A DNA stretch of 64,000 nucleotides from contig NZ_QPID01000007.1 of the NCBI RefSeq assembly GCF_003336225.1, forward strand, positions 124,001 through 188,000, written 5' to 3'. Made by a program: the position numbers and the translations under genes. Below the pieces are notes generated by a model, which was not told the DNA's origin, searched no databases, and worked only from the letters and a program-made list of their open reading frames with translations. Each line of letters opens with the position of its first letter. Within the stretch, counting starts at the first letter, position 1. Source of the stretch: Corallincola holothuriorum (lineage in GTDB: Bacteria > Pseudomonadota > Gammaproteobacteria > Enterobacterales > Neiellaceae). Shown piece by piece: positions 35,197 through 44,307 of this stretch.

Positions 35197-37257
35197 ATGA
35201 GTCCGATCCACGATTATGGTCGTAGCTTTCCTTTAGGCCCCACAATTATTGATGGCGGTGTAAATTTCAGCCTCTACAGCAAAAACGCCACAGCCGTTGA
35301 GTTGCTGCTTTTCAAATCAGCTGAAGACGCCACGCCAAAAGTCATGACGCTCAAGCCAAGTGTCAATCGCACGGGTGACTACTGGCACATATTTGTCAAA
35401 GGGTTGGGCGAGGGTCAGCTCTATGGCTATCGCGTTTACGGCCCGTATGATCCAGCAAGAGGCCTGCGTTTTGATCCGCAGAAAGTCCTGTTAGACCCAT
35501 ACGCTCAAGCTGTCGCCATGGGCGATAACTATAGCCGGAAGGCGGCCATGGTTCCCGGCGACAATGTCGGCCAGTGCATGAAAGGGGTTGTGGTAGAGCA
35601 CCGCGGATATGATTGGGAAGATACTGGTCCACTGAATCGGCCATTGGCCGAAACAGTCATCTACGAGATGCATGTCAAAGGCTTCACTGCTAATCCGAAC
35701 TCAGGCGTTAGCGCTGACAAACGCGGCACCTATGCCGGTGTAATTGAAAAAATTCCCTACCTGAAAAGCCTGGGTGTCACCGCTGTTGAACTGTTACCCG
35801 TTCAACAATTTGATCCAGAAGATTGTCCAGAAGGCGTTTCCAACTACTGGGGCTATGCGCCAATCAACTTTTTCTCTCCCCATTCACAGTACAGCTCCGA
35901 CAAATCACCCACGGGTGCATTTCGTGAGTTCCGCGATATGGTCAAAGAGCTGCATAAAGCAGGGATTGAAGTCTATTTGGACGTGGTGTTTAACCATACC
36001 GCTGAAGGCGACAGCAATGGCCCAACCCTTAGTTACAAAGGGCTAGGTAGTACAACTTACTACATTCACGGTGATGACAAACGCGACTTCCACAACTACT
36101 CAGGTTGCGGCAATACGATCAATGCCCACAACTCAGTGGTGCGCCGGATGATCCGCGACTGTCTCAAGTTCTGGGTGCAAACCATGCACATTGACGGTTT
36201 CCGTTTCGATTTAGCCTCAGTGATGTCTCGCGGTCAAAAAGGCGAAGTGCTGAAAGATCCACCGGTACTCTGGTCAATTGATACCGACCCTGTGCTTTCC
36301 GGTACCAAGATCATTGCCGAAGCATGGGACGCTGCAGGTTTATACCAGGTGGGCAGCTTTATTGGTGGCCGCTGGCAAGAGTGGAACGGCAAATACCGGG
36401 ATCATGTGCGTAGTTTCTTGCGCGGTGAAAAGGGCTACGTCAGCCGCTTTGCCGACCGCCTAATCGGTAGTCCTGATCTCTATTACGATCAGCACCGCAG
36501 TCCGCACCGCTCGATTAACTTTGTCACCGCCCATGATGGTTTCACTCTCAATGACATGGTCAGTTATAACGAAAAGCATAACGAAGCCAACAATGAGGGC
36601 AATCGTGATGGTGACAATCACAACCGCAGTTGGAACTGTGGTGTAGAAGGCCCCACCGATGATCCTGAGGTGTTGGCGCTGCGTGAACGTCAACGCAAGA
36701 ATTTCATGACTGTGTTACTGGCTTCTCTGGGTACACCGATGCTCACCATGGGCGATGAAATTGGCCGTACTCAGCACGGCAACAACAATGCCTACTGCCA
36801 GGACAATGAGCTGAGCTGGTTTGATTGGGATCTGGTGGAAAAAAATGCCTCTCTGTTGCGCTTCACACAGAAGATGCTGCGCTGGCGTCAGCAGGATCCA
36901 GCGATGGATCAGCAGCGCCACTACACCTTGGCAGACGTGTTAGATAGCACCAAGATCCAGTGGCATGGTGTTCATCCGCAATCGCCAGATTGGTCGGAGA
37001 ATTCCAATTCATTAGCCATGACCATTCGTGATCCCAACACCGGTGAGCTAGTGTATATGGCGATTAACGCTTGGCATCAGGAACTGGAGTTTGAACTGCC
37101 AGATCCTGAATATGGACGCTGGCATCGTATTGTTGATACCAGTCAACCGTCGCCCTATGACATCGTTGAAGACCCTGAATGCGCAGAAGCGGTAACTTAC
37201 CGTATCTATCGCGTTAAAGGACGCTCAGTGGTTATGTTGGCAGCCTACGAAGATTAG
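35197..37257 (+). CDS. glgX: Glycogen debranching enzyme GlgX (GH13_11)
   Basis: 686 residues from the ATG at 35197; a TTG at 35188 would add three. N-terminal CBM48 (about 1-120), then a GH13 barrel. Catalytic residues: Asp in DGFRFDLASV (near 336), Glu in IIAEAWDAAG (near 375), Asp in VTAHDGFTL (near 446). GlgX removes alpha-1,6 branches during glycogen breakdown. It stands alone, without other glg genes, and is followed by a strong terminator. Confidence 0.94.
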   Translation: MSPIHDYGRSFPLGPTIIDGGVNFSLYSKNATAVELLLFKSAEDATPKVMTLKPSVNRTGDYWHIFVKGLGEGQLYGYRVYGPYDPARGLRFDPQKVLLDPYAQAVAMGDNYSRKAAMVPGDNVGQCMKGVVVEHRGYDWEDTGPLNRPLAETVIYEMHVKGFTANPNSGVSADKRGTYAGVIEKIPYLKSLGVTAVELLPVQQFDPEDCPEGVSNYWGYAPINFFSPHSQYSSDKSPTGAFREFRDMVKELHKAGIEVYLDVVFNHTAEGDSNGPTLSYKGLGSTTYYIHGDDKRDFHNYSGCGNTINAHNSVVRRMIRDCLKFWVQTMHIDGFRFDLASVMSRGQKGEVLKDPPVLWSIDTDPVLSGTKIIAEAWDAAGLYQVGSFIGGRWQEWNGKYRDHVRSFLRGEKGYVSRFADRLIGSPDLYYDQHRSPHRSINFVTAHDGFTLNDMVSYNEKHNEANNEGNRDGDNHNRSWNCGVEGPTDDPEVLALRERQRKNFMTVLLASLGTPMLTMGDEIGRTQHGNNNAYCQDNELSWFDWDLVEKNASLLRFTQKMLRWRQQDPAMDQQRHYTLADVLDSTKIQWHGVHPQSPDWSENSNSLAMTIRDPNTGELVYMAINAWHQELEFELPDPEYGRWHRIVDTSQPSPYDIVEDPECAEAVTYRIYRVKGRSVVMLAAYED

Positions 37258-37300
37258 GCTAAGCGAAAGGGCCTCTTGCCGCTTCAATGATTAAAACGAC

Positions 37301-37325
37301 AAGGCCCGCTAGCGGGCCTTTTTGA
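37301..37325 (+). terminator. Terminator after glgX
   Basis: AAGGCCC, loop GCTAGC, GGGCCTT followed by TTT. A strong GC-rich stem with a T-run. Confidence 0.85.
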
Positions 37326-37338
37326 TAATGTGGTAACC

Positions 37339-38034
37339 ATGGACAACAGTGACACTTTAGACACCATTGAAATAAAGCCCGTGGTCAACCGCTATGGTTT
37401 GACCCTCTCCCTGCTCGGAGGGGTCAGCGCCTTGTTAAGTTTAGTGGTGATATTTCTGCTGACCTCGATCCCGAAACTACCGTTCTATGTCATGCTGGGA
37501 GGCTCAGTTTTTACCCTGCTGTTAGGGCTGTTAAAACAGTTGGAACCCAAAGTAAGTTTGCGCCTGTGCCCCAACTATCTGCAGTTTTATCACCGGCACG
37601 GTCAATGGACGCTAGCGTGGCAAGATATTCAGCGAATAGATATCCCAACCCTTGGTTTAGAGGACAATTATCAACCCCTGAGCTATGTTGGTATCAGACT
37701 AACCAGTCAGCATCGCCTACTGAGTAACATCTCACTGCGACTGGCTAGCCGGATCTTGCTGGAACAACGTCCAGTCCTGATGCAAGCGATTAAAAACGAA
37801 TGTGCCGATGGCACCTGCCCTAGTGAATTGCTGTTCGAAGGCGATCAGTTTACCGATGATCAAGGCACTCACTACACCGGCCTACTCGCCATGTTAGGAC
37901 AACGGATGCAACGTTTAAGGGAGATGCTGGGATATGATATTTATTTGCCAGAAAACTCACTGGACAGACCCGCCGAAGAGTTCATTGTTTTACTGCGTAA
38001 ATATCACTCGCAAGTTCAGCAGCTGGATGCTTAA
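37339..38034 (+). CDS. DUF2982 family membrane protein
   Basis: 231 residues from ATG at 37339 (GTG at 37330 possible). Two close membrane helices (about 20-65) and a soluble C-terminal part (WTLAWQDIQRIDIPTLG; PAEEFIVLLRKYHSQV). It resembles DUF2982 proteins of Alteromonadales and Vibrio relatives. Function unknown. Confidence 0.75.
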   Translation: MDNSDTLDTIEIKPVVNRYGLTLSLLGGVSALLSLVVIFLLTSIPKLPFYVMLGGSVFTLLLGLLKQLEPKVSLRLCPNYLQFYHRHGQWTLAWQDIQRIDIPTLGLEDNYQPLSYVGIRLTSQHRLLSNISLRLASRILLEQRPVLMQAIKNECADGTCPSELLFEGDQFTDDQGTHYTGLLAMLGQRMQRLREMLGYDIYLPENSLDRPAEEFIVLLRKYHSQVQQLDA

Positions 38035-38092
38035 ATAGGCTATGAAATACCAGCTTAAAACTATAAGAAACAAAGACTCAGGGAGAAACCAA

Positions 38093-38560
38093 ATGTACAA
38101 GAAGACATTACTATCATGTGTCGCTGGCGCTCTTCTCGCTACCGGCGGTATTGCCGTAGCAAAAGAGAGCCCCTACTCTGACCCAGAGCCAGCGATCGAA
38201 TATCGCCAGAAATCATTCTCTTTAATTGCCGCTAATTTTGGTGATCTCGTGGCAATGCTAAAAGGTAAAAAAGAGTATGACGCAGCGGTCGCACAGCGTC
38301 GTGCTGATGCCGTCGCCGCCCTGTCACATTTGCCATTAGAAGCATTTGCCGTCAAAGGCAGCAACGAGGGTGATACCAAAGCTAAGCCCGCGATTTGGAG
38401 CAGCTGGAGTGACTTTGAAGAGAAGATGGCCGCTCTGCAGAGTGCAAGCACCGAACTAGCGAAAGTCGCCGGTAGTGGCGACATGGATGCCTTCAAAACA
38501 GCGATCGCCGCCACAGGTAAAACCTGTAAAGGTTGTCACGACGACTACAAAAACAAGTAG
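38093..38560 (+). CDS. Cytochrome c' (c556-type)
   Basis: 155 residues from ATG at 38093 with GGGAGA upstream. Signal peptide (about 1-22, ends IAVA/K). Four-helix-bundle cytochrome c' with the single haem motif CKGCH at residues 145-149. These periplasmic haem proteins bind NO or act with b-type cytochromes; a b561-type gene lies 0.8 kb away on the other strand. Confidence 0.9.
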   Translation: MYKKTLLSCVAGALLATGGIAVAKESPYSDPEPAIEYRQKSFSLIAANFGDLVAMLKGKKEYDAAVAQRRADAVAALSHLPLEAFAVKGSNEGDTKAKPAIWSSWSDFEEKMAALQSASTELAKVAGSGDMDAFKTAIAATGKTCKGCHDDYKNK

Positions 38561-38580
38561 TGTTCCTCTAGTCGTTGTTA

Positions 38581-38607
38581 AAAAAGCCGCTGAAAAGCGG
38601 CTTTTTA
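38581..38607 (+). terminator. Terminator after cytochrome c'
   Basis: AAAAAGCCGCT pairs with AGCGGCTTTTT around a short A-rich loop, ending in five T. Confidence 0.85.
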
Positions 38608-38639
38608 CATATAAATCCCAGCATAGTCGTTATTACCTA

Positions 38640-39272
38640 CTAATTTGCGGATTCTATTATCGCCTTTATCGGTGATACCAAGGCGCTAGCGAACAGCTTG
38701 TGTTGCTCCGCACGCCAATGTATTCCCTCTTTTGGGCAGCTATGAATGACGCTGGCAGCATCAAAAAAACCGCAATTCAGCTCAGCTGCTTTGGCCTTAA
38801 ACCGCTGGCCAAACTCTGCCGACTTTAACTCGCCATCACGAAACATATCGGCGAAATATCCAACTTCACGGATTGGCGGCGGTGCAATTAATAAAAGTTT
38901 TGGCGATATCGGTTTAACCCAACTTTGAAATGTCAGGATCTCATTGCCAAGCCTGCCTACCCCTTCGGCCACATCAAAAGCAGACAAACCTAAGCGGTGC
39001 TTAAGGTCATTTGTCCCCAGCAGTAAAACCACTAAATCCGGCAGGTGGGACTCCAAACAGGGGCGCAGATAGCGCAGGCCATTTTTTTCGCCCTCCACCG
39101 GATCATCATGCACCGTGGTTCTGCCGGGTTGCCCCTCTTCAATGACCTCAAAGTCAGCAGGTAGCAGACCACGCAATCGTCCCGGCCAGCGTTCAGAGGC
39201 AGCAAAGCGTCGGTCTTTTCCGGGCACGGCACCCCATGTATTTGAATCACCGTAACAGAGAATGGTGGGCAT
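38640..39272 (-). CDS. SGNH/GDSL hydrolase (arylesterase-like)
   Basis: 210 residues. Block I CYGDSNTWG (Ser near 10), Gly in GQPGRTT, block III LLGTNDL, and a late His in GIHWRAEQHKLFA fit the SGNH esterase family. No signal peptide, so cytoplasmic. Convergent with cytochrome c'. Substrate unknown. Confidence 0.88.
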   Translation of the reverse strand: MPTILCYGDSNTWGAVPGKDRRFAASERWPGRLRGLLPADFEVIEEGQPGRTTVHDDPVEGEKNGLRYLRPCLESHLPDLVVLLLGTNDLKHRLGLSAFDVAEGVGRLGNEILTFQSWVKPISPKLLLIAPPPIREVGYFADMFRDGELKSAEFGQRFKAKAAELNCGFFDAASVIHSCPKEGIHWRAEQHKLFASALVSPIKAIIESAN

Positions 39273-39327
39273 CAGTTAACTATCCATTAGCAAGGAATGA
39301 GATAAGAGGCAGAGCACACACTCAAGA

Positions 39328-39993
39328 TCACCAGGGTATACTGGGTTGCCACCAGTAATACAGCACACCACCCCAGATCAACAGCACCAACCACCACAAC
39401 CAGCTAGCACGGAAAGTGACTTCAGGCTCACCGTTGCGCAGACGTACGCCGCTGAACATGGCGGAAATAAGACGATGACCTTTAACTTCATAAACAATGA
39501 CAGCCAACAGGTGCAGAGCAACGGCCGCCAATAACAAATTGAAGTTCACCTCATGCCACCACCCCATAAAGCTTGCCACATCATCGCTGACTAAACTGTA
39601 CAGTGGTCCCTCGGTAAAGATATCGTCGCTGGTAAATAGTCCAGACCCAAACTGCAACCCCATCAGCAGGAGCAGTAACATCACCATCCAGCCACCAGCA
39701 GGGTTATGGCCTAACTGCGTATGCGGTGAGCCGCGAAGATAACCCCAAGCGGCTATCGGTGAACGCAAAAATTGACTAAAACGTGCAGTATCACTACCGA
39801 TGAACCCCCAAACAATGCGGCTAGTCCAGAGGGTGATCAGACAATAAGCCAACCAGAGATGCCAATCCATTTCGCCGAACTCAGCGGTCGCCCACATCGC
39901 TACAAATAGACCCGCTTGGCACCAGTGAAACAAACGCACAGGAAGATCCCATACGCGTATGCTGGCTTGCTTGACATCGAGGTTCTCAGCCAT
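39328..39993 (-). CDS. Cytochrome b561 / Ni-Fe hydrogenase b-type cytochrome
   Basis: 221 residues from ATG at 39993 with AGGGT upstream (a longer start at 40032 lacks support). Four or five membrane helices with haem-ligand histidines in RLFHWCQAG, WHLWLAY, WWHEVNFNLLLA and ALHLLAVIVYEVKGH. Carries electrons between quinones and periplasmic cytochromes, probably the neighbouring cytochrome c'. Confidence 0.87.
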   Translation of the reverse strand: MAENLDVKQASIRVWDLPVRLFHWCQAGLFVAMWATAEFGEMDWHLWLAYCLITLWTSRIVWGFIGSDTARFSQFLRSPIAAWGYLRGSPHTQLGHNPAGGWMVMLLLLLMGLQFGSGLFTSDDIFTEGPLYSLVSDDVASFMGWWHEVNFNLLLAAVALHLLAVIVYEVKGHRLISAMFSGVRLRNGEPEVTFRASWLWWLVLLIWGGVLYYWWQPSIPW

Positions 39994-40178
39994 GGGTACA
40001 GACCCTGATTTTTCAACTATTGGAATAAGCAATTTAGCAGAAGTGGACGACCCATCACAAACTGTCAGGGAACTTTACGATGCGGAAAAAAACGTGACCG
40101 AAATCAATTCCAATGGAACTCTGACCGCGATAGTCTGTCTATGCAATAAGTGATAACAGTGACAAGAGGAGAATGCCT

Positions 40179-40592
40179 ATGCGCATCGAAATCACCGCTA
40201 AACACATTGAAATCACCGAAGCTCTTCGCGAGCGTATTGAATCTCGGTTTGATAAGTTAGAACGTCTCGACATTTCTCTCATTAATCCCCATGTCATCCT
40301 CTCGCAAGAGAAAAAACTGCATCAAATTGAAGCCTCCATTACCGTGCCAAACGACAAAATCTTTGCCAAGGCAGAGCATGAAGATATGTACGCGGCCATT
40401 AATTTGCTGGGACAGCGCCTGGAGCGCCAACTGAATCGCTACCAGCATAAGCCTTCCGCCCACCGTGGCAGCCGCAGTGGCAAAGATCAGTGTCGCCAAG
40501 GATTGATCGCCGGAGAGCCACTTGTTGAAGAAGCGCTCTATGACGAGCCCTATTTTGAAGAATCAGTAGACGACGTCGAAAACGCTGCATAA
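40179..40592 (+). CDS. raiA: Ribosome-associated translation inhibitor RaiA (HPF family)
   Basis: 137 residues from ATG at 40179, chosen because AGAGGAG is 7 bases upstream; the ATG at 40173 is too close. Beta-alpha-beta HPF domain (MRIEITAKHIEITEALRERI ... KIFAKAEHEDMYAAINLL) with an acidic tail (EPYFEESVDDVENAA). Binds the ribosome in stationary phase. The raiA-pheL-pheA order matches E. coli. Confidence 0.94.
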   Translation: MRIEITAKHIEITEALRERIESRFDKLERLDISLINPHVILSQEKKLHQIEASITVPNDKIFAKAEHEDMYAAINLLGQRLERQLNRYQHKPSAHRGSRSGKDQCRQGLIAGEPLVEEALYDEPYFEESVDDVENAA

Positions 40593-40610
40593 GCATGATG
40601 TCAAGCAAAT

Positions 40611-40635
40611 GAGCGGGGATAATCCCCGCTCTTCT
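40611..40635 (+). terminator. Terminator after raiA
   Basis: GAGCGGGG, loop ATAAT, CCCCGCTC followed by TTCT. Strong stem, short T-run. Confidence 0.75.
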
Positions 40636-40682
40636 GTATCGTCGCCTTGACACATCCCACGATCCACCATAGATTGAGCATC

Positions 40683-40757
40683 ATGAAGATCCAAACGCTG
40701 TTTTTCTTTCTTTTTGCCTTTACCACCGGTTCACCGGGGGGCGATTTCGTCGTGTAA
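40683..40757 (+). CDS. pheL: Phenylalanine operon leader peptide PheL
   Basis: 24 residues: MKIQTLFFFLFAF then TTGSPGGDFVV. Six of 24 codons are Phe, five of them within seven positions. It lies between raiA and pheA and just before an intrinsic terminator, the classic arrangement for attenuation: ribosome stalling on Phe codons when Phe-tRNA is scarce prevents the terminator from forming. Confidence 0.9.
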   Translation: MKIQTLFFFLFAFTTGSPGGDFVV

Positions 40758-40784
40758 AGACACAAAGAAAGACGAATTGATAAG

Positions 40785-40810
40785 CCTCCCCATTGTGGGA
40801 GGTTTTTTTT
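40785..40810 (+). terminator. pheA attenuator terminator
   Basis: CCTCCC, loop CATTGT, GGGAGG then eight T. It follows pheL and precedes the pheA ribosome-binding site. Confidence 0.88.
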
Positions 40811-40834
40811 TACCAAATTTCAGGAGCCACTAGG

Positions 40835-42847
40835 ATGGATAAGCCGCTTTCACTGGATGATATCCGCAAAGAGATCACAGAGCTGGACACGACAGTTTTA
40901 AAACTGTTGTCGCGTCGACGTGAACTGTCCTTGGATGTCGCCCGCAGCAAAATTGAAGCGACCCGCCCGGTGCGAGACCAGACCCGAGAAGAAGCGTTGT
41001 TAGTCACGCTGATAAAACAGGGGCGCGAGCTTGATCTGGATGCCCATTATGTCACCCAGATTTATCACACCATCATCGAAGACTCAGTGCTAACGCAGCA
41101 GGCAATGTTGCAGCAGTTGGCCAATCCAGAAAACCGTAAACCAGTTTACCGTGTGGCCTTCCTTGGTGACAAAGGCTCCTATAGCTACTTGGCAATGCGC
41201 AAATACTTCTCCCGCACCTGTGATGATTTGGTAGAACGGGGCTGCACTAGCTTCAGTCAGATCATCAATGAAGTGGAATCAGGCACAGCGGACTACGCCA
41301 TGTTGCCCATTGAAAACACCTCCTCAGGCGGTATCACTCAAGTTTACGACGTCCTGCAACACACCACCTGCTCCATCGTTGGTGAGATGACATTGCCAGT
41401 CGAACATTGCTTGTTAACGGCTGTGCCCTCCTCTGAGAGCCAAATCAATACCATCTACGCCCATTTTCAACCGGCACAACAGTGTAGCGAATATCTGGAT
41501 TCGTTAACCGGTATTAAAATTGAGTCTTGTGATGCGTCCTCCGCTGCATTCCTGAAAGTCAGTGAACTTAAAGATCCTCATGTGGCAGCGATTGGCAGTG
41601 CCGATGGTGGTGAGCTGTATGGCTTAACTCCAATCAAAACCGGATTGGCCAACCAAAAAGAAAATTTCAGCCGTTTTATCGTCATCGCACGCAAACCGGT
41701 ACAGGTGGCAGAGCAGATCCCAGCAAAAACCACGTTGATCATGTCGGTGGAACAAAAGCCGGGCTCCTTGGTTGAAGCCCTGTTAGTGATGCGCGAGCAC
41801 GGACTGAATATGTGCAAGCTGGAATCACGCCCTATCCAAGGCAATCCATGGGAAGAGCTTTTTTACATTGATGTAGAAGGCAACCTACAAAGCAGTCATA
41901 TGCAGAGTGCCTTGGAAGCCCTGACCCGGATCACCCGTTACCTGAAAGTATTAGGCTGTTATCCGTCGGAAGAGGTCAGTCCCACCCATGTGCCGTTGGA
42001 TAAGCTGCCATTACCCAATAATACCGCCACATCAGCGAGCAAAACCGAAAGCGCGGCGGCTTCTGCTCATTCATTGGTTGCCAGAAATGGCCACCCAGAC
42101 ACTGAAATACGGGTACGTCACACCGTCATCGGTAGTGATCAGTTCATCACTATCGCAGGTCCCGGCATCATTGAATCACAGGAGCAGTTAAATGCCTGTG
42201 CGCAACAAGCCAAAGAGTGTGGGGCAGCCATTTTGCGAGGGGCGCTCTATCCGCCACAAATCAACCAGGATGGCAATCTTCCTAACGAACAGCAGAGCCT
42301 GCAGTACCTGCGCGAAGCTGGCCTGCGCTTTGACCTGCCATTCATCACTGAAGTACACCACCCTGAACAAGTCACGGAAACGGCGCGCCAAGCAGATCTG
42401 CTGCAGATCGGTGCTCGTAACATGCAGAATATTGAGTTGTTGCAAGAAGTGGGGCGCACCCATCGCCCGATCATTCTGAAACGTGGATTGATGGCCAGCT
42501 TAGATGAGCTGTTACAAGCCGCAGAAGTGATCATGGCGCAAGGAAACCGGCAAGTGATCCTATGTGAACGCGGTATCCGCACCTTTGAAGGCGCCAGTCG
42601 ACAAACCCTTGATCTGGGCGCCATCCCCGCCTTGAAAAGCATGACTCATCTGCCAGTGATCGTCGACCCCACGCATGCTATCAGCCATATCAATCAGCTA
42701 GCACCGCTGGTATATGCGGCAAAAGCGGCGGGTGCCAACGGCATTATTCTCGATATTCACCCGCAACCAGCAGCAGCACTGTCTGACGGTGAAACTTTAG
42801 ACTTTGATGGCTTTGCCGAGATCATGAGCGAACTGCGTCAACGCTAA
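40835..42847 (+). CDS. pheA: Chorismate mutase / prephenate dehydratase fused to a degenerate DAHP-synthase-like domain
   Basis: 670 residues from ATG at 40835 with AGGAG 8 bases upstream. Domains in order: AroQ chorismate mutase (1-90; LDDIRKEITELDTTVLKLLS), prephenate dehydratase (105-285; GDKGSYSYLA, LPIENTSSGGI), ACT regulatory domain (300-375; MSVEQKPGSLVEALL, LESRP), a Thr/Ser/Ala linker, and a class I beta-type DAHP synthase/KdsA-like barrel (425-670). In that barrel the conserved AGPCS reads AGPGI and the GGAxKPR segment reads RGALYPPQ, removing the metal-binding Cys, the PEP-binding Lys and an Arg, while IGARNMQN, CERGIRTFE and VDPTHA remain. The last domain may be regulatory. Makes phenylpyruvate for Phe. 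Confidence 0.93.
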   Translation: MDKPLSLDDIRKEITELDTTVLKLLSRRRELSLDVARSKIEATRPVRDQTREEALLVTLIKQGRELDLDAHYVTQIYHTIIEDSVLTQQAMLQQLANPENRKPVYRVAFLGDKGSYSYLAMRKYFSRTCDDLVERGCTSFSQIINEVESGTADYAMLPIENTSSGGITQVYDVLQHTTCSIVGEMTLPVEHCLLTAVPSSESQINTIYAHFQPAQQCSEYLDSLTGIKIESCDASSAAFLKVSELKDPHVAAIGSADGGELYGLTPIKTGLANQKENFSRFIVIARKPVQVAEQIPAKTTLIMSVEQKPGSLVEALLVMREHGLNMCKLESRPIQGNPWEELFYIDVEGNLQSSHMQSALEALTRITRYLKVLGCYPSEEVSPTHVPLDKLPLPNNTATSASKTESAAASAHSLVARNGHPDTEIRVRHTVIGSDQFITIAGPGIIESQEQLNACAQQAKECGAAILRGALYPPQINQDGNLPNEQQSLQYLREAGLRFDLPFITEVHHPEQVTETARQADLLQIGARNMQNIELLQEVGRTHRPIILKRGLMASLDELLQAAEVIMAQGNRQVILCERGIRTFEGASRQTLDLGAIPALKSMTHLPVIVDPTHAISHINQLAPLVYAAKAAGANGIILDIHPQPAAALSDGETLDFDGFAEIMSELRQR

Positions 42848-42857
42848 CGTTGCCAGG

Positions 42858-42894
42858 TAGAGCGAGCCTTCGTCGATGTCGAATGCTCGCTCTA
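42858..42894 (+). terminator. Long hairpin after pheA
   Basis: TAGAGCGAGC and GCTCGCTCTA form a perfect 10-bp stem, extended inside by TTCG/CGAA around a 7-base loop. No U-tract follows; may still terminate or protect pheA mRNA. Confidence 0.55.
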
Positions 42895-42926
42895 GATAGC
42901 ATCACCAAACCAAGGAAGCAGGGTTA

Positions 42927-43457
42927 ATGGAAAACACCAAAAAAGGGATCTACAAAGCAACTCTGCTTGTTCTGCTCGCTATCATCATAATCGGCCTGTT
43001 AATTCCAAGCCAAATGACGATCCCGGTCAAGGGCGCATCAAGCAATGATTGGCATCCCGATACATTTTGGTATGAACCCTGGGGCAGCTCAGGCGTCCAC
43101 AAAGGTATCGACATTTTTGCCAGCAAAGGAACCCCCGTTATCGCAGCGACAAGCGGCCTTGTGCTTTATTCCGGCGAATGGCAAAAAGGCGGACATGTGG
43201 TGGTAGTACTCGGCCCCAAATGGCGGATCCACTATTACGCTCACTTAGCTTCGCGCAGCGTCAGTAGCGCCAGCTGGATATCCAAGCAGGAACAACTGGG
43301 GACGCTCGGCGATACCGGAAATGCAGCAGGCAAGCCTCCTCATCTACATTACTCTCTGGTGACTTTACTGCCCTACTTGTGGCGCTATAGCACCCAAACC
43401 CAAGGCTGGAAGCAGCTTTTCTACCTCGATCCTAACGCCTATTTATCCAATAGCTGA
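42927..43457 (+). CDS. M23-family LytM-type peptidase
   Basis: 176 residues with AAGGAAG upstream. N-terminal membrane anchor (about 10-27). Zn ligands: HKGID (His near 58, Asp four on) and HLHYS near 138 fit LytM/M23. It would cut peptidoglycan cross-links or serve as a non-catalytic envelope factor; ligands appear intact. Confidence 0.88.
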   Translation: MENTKKGIYKATLLVLLAIIIIGLLIPSQMTIPVKGASSNDWHPDTFWYEPWGSSGVHKGIDIFASKGTPVIAATSGLVLYSGEWQKGGHVVVVLGPKWRIHYYAHLASRSVSSASWISKQEQLGTLGDTGNAAGKPPHLHYSLVTLLPYLWRYSTQTQGWKQLFYLDPNAYLSNS

Positions 43458-43655
43458 ACCAGCGACCTGCACAAACTCCACATTTTGCCAACGCAAAGCT
43501 CCTCATTGGGAGTCAGCTCGCAATTCGGTTGCTTCATCAGCAGCACCTCTACCGACTGCTAATATTAAAGTCAGCAGCTAATCAGCAGCGCCTGATTGAT
43601 TAGGTTTTGCTTTAGATTTTTATCACAGATAACAGCTAATCAATGGAGTGCTGCT

Positions 43656-44201
43656 TTGGATAGAAAGGTAGTCGTTTTGAATACATCAAACATCCCCGCT
43701 GACGAAAAAAAGCGGTTGGCAGCGTTAAAGCTGGCAACGATCGATGAACTAACGGGAACCGGTAATCGCTTGGGATTTATCTTCCTAGCGCAACACATGC
43801 TCAACCTGTGCGCACGCCAAGGAGCGCCAGCCACACTGGTTTACTTTGAACTTGATGGACTAAATGGCCCAGAGGGAACGCAACAGAACCTTCACACGTT
43901 AAAATTATTTGCAGAACAGATGCGGAAAACATTTCGCATTAGCGATATGACCGCACGCATGTCCAGCAATCAATTCGTTGTACTACTGACCAATACCCCA
44001 CTTGCCCATGCGGAGTTGGTGTTGGAAAAGTTCCATGAGAACATCAATGCAATCACCGACGAACAAGAGGTTAATCGACTCAGTTTTGCTGCCGGCATTG
44101 CAGGCTTCTTCCCTAACCGCTCTACTGATATCGAAGATCTAATCACAGAAGCAAGCGCACAGATTTATCCCCATCATCTACATATGGCGCAACGGGCCTA
44201 A
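43656..44201 (+). CDS. Degenerate GGDEF-domain protein
   Basis: 181 residues from TTG at 43656, which has GGAG 7 bases upstream; a TTG at 43596 would add 20. IDELTGTGNRLGFIFLAQ matches the start of GGDEF domains (DxLTGxxNR). The active-site position that should read GGDEF reads MSSNQF, so diguanylate cyclase activity is very unlikely. May bind a nucleotide or partner. Confidence 0.75.
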   Translation: MDRKVVVLNTSNIPADEKKRLAALKLATIDELTGTGNRLGFIFLAQHMLNLCARQGAPATLVYFELDGLNGPEGTQQNLHTLKLFAEQMRKTFRISDMTARMSSNQFVVLLTNTPLAHAELVLEKFHENINAITDEQEVNRLSFAAGIAGFFPNRSTDIEDLITEASAQIYPHHLHMAQRA

Positions 44202-44255
44202 ATCTCACCGGCTAATTGAAGTGCGGTGACGCACCATGAGCAGACAAACAAATAC

Positions 44256-44284
44256 CAAAAAGCGCCAACCACGGCGCTTTTTTA
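44256..44284. terminator. Terminator between the GGDEF-like gene and the HDOD-GAF gene
   Basis: AAAAAGCGCC, loop AACCAC, GGCGCTTTTTT. Convergent genes flank it; it can serve both. Confidence 0.85.
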
Positions 44285-44307
44285 TTGCTGCGATCGCTTA
44301 GCATAAG

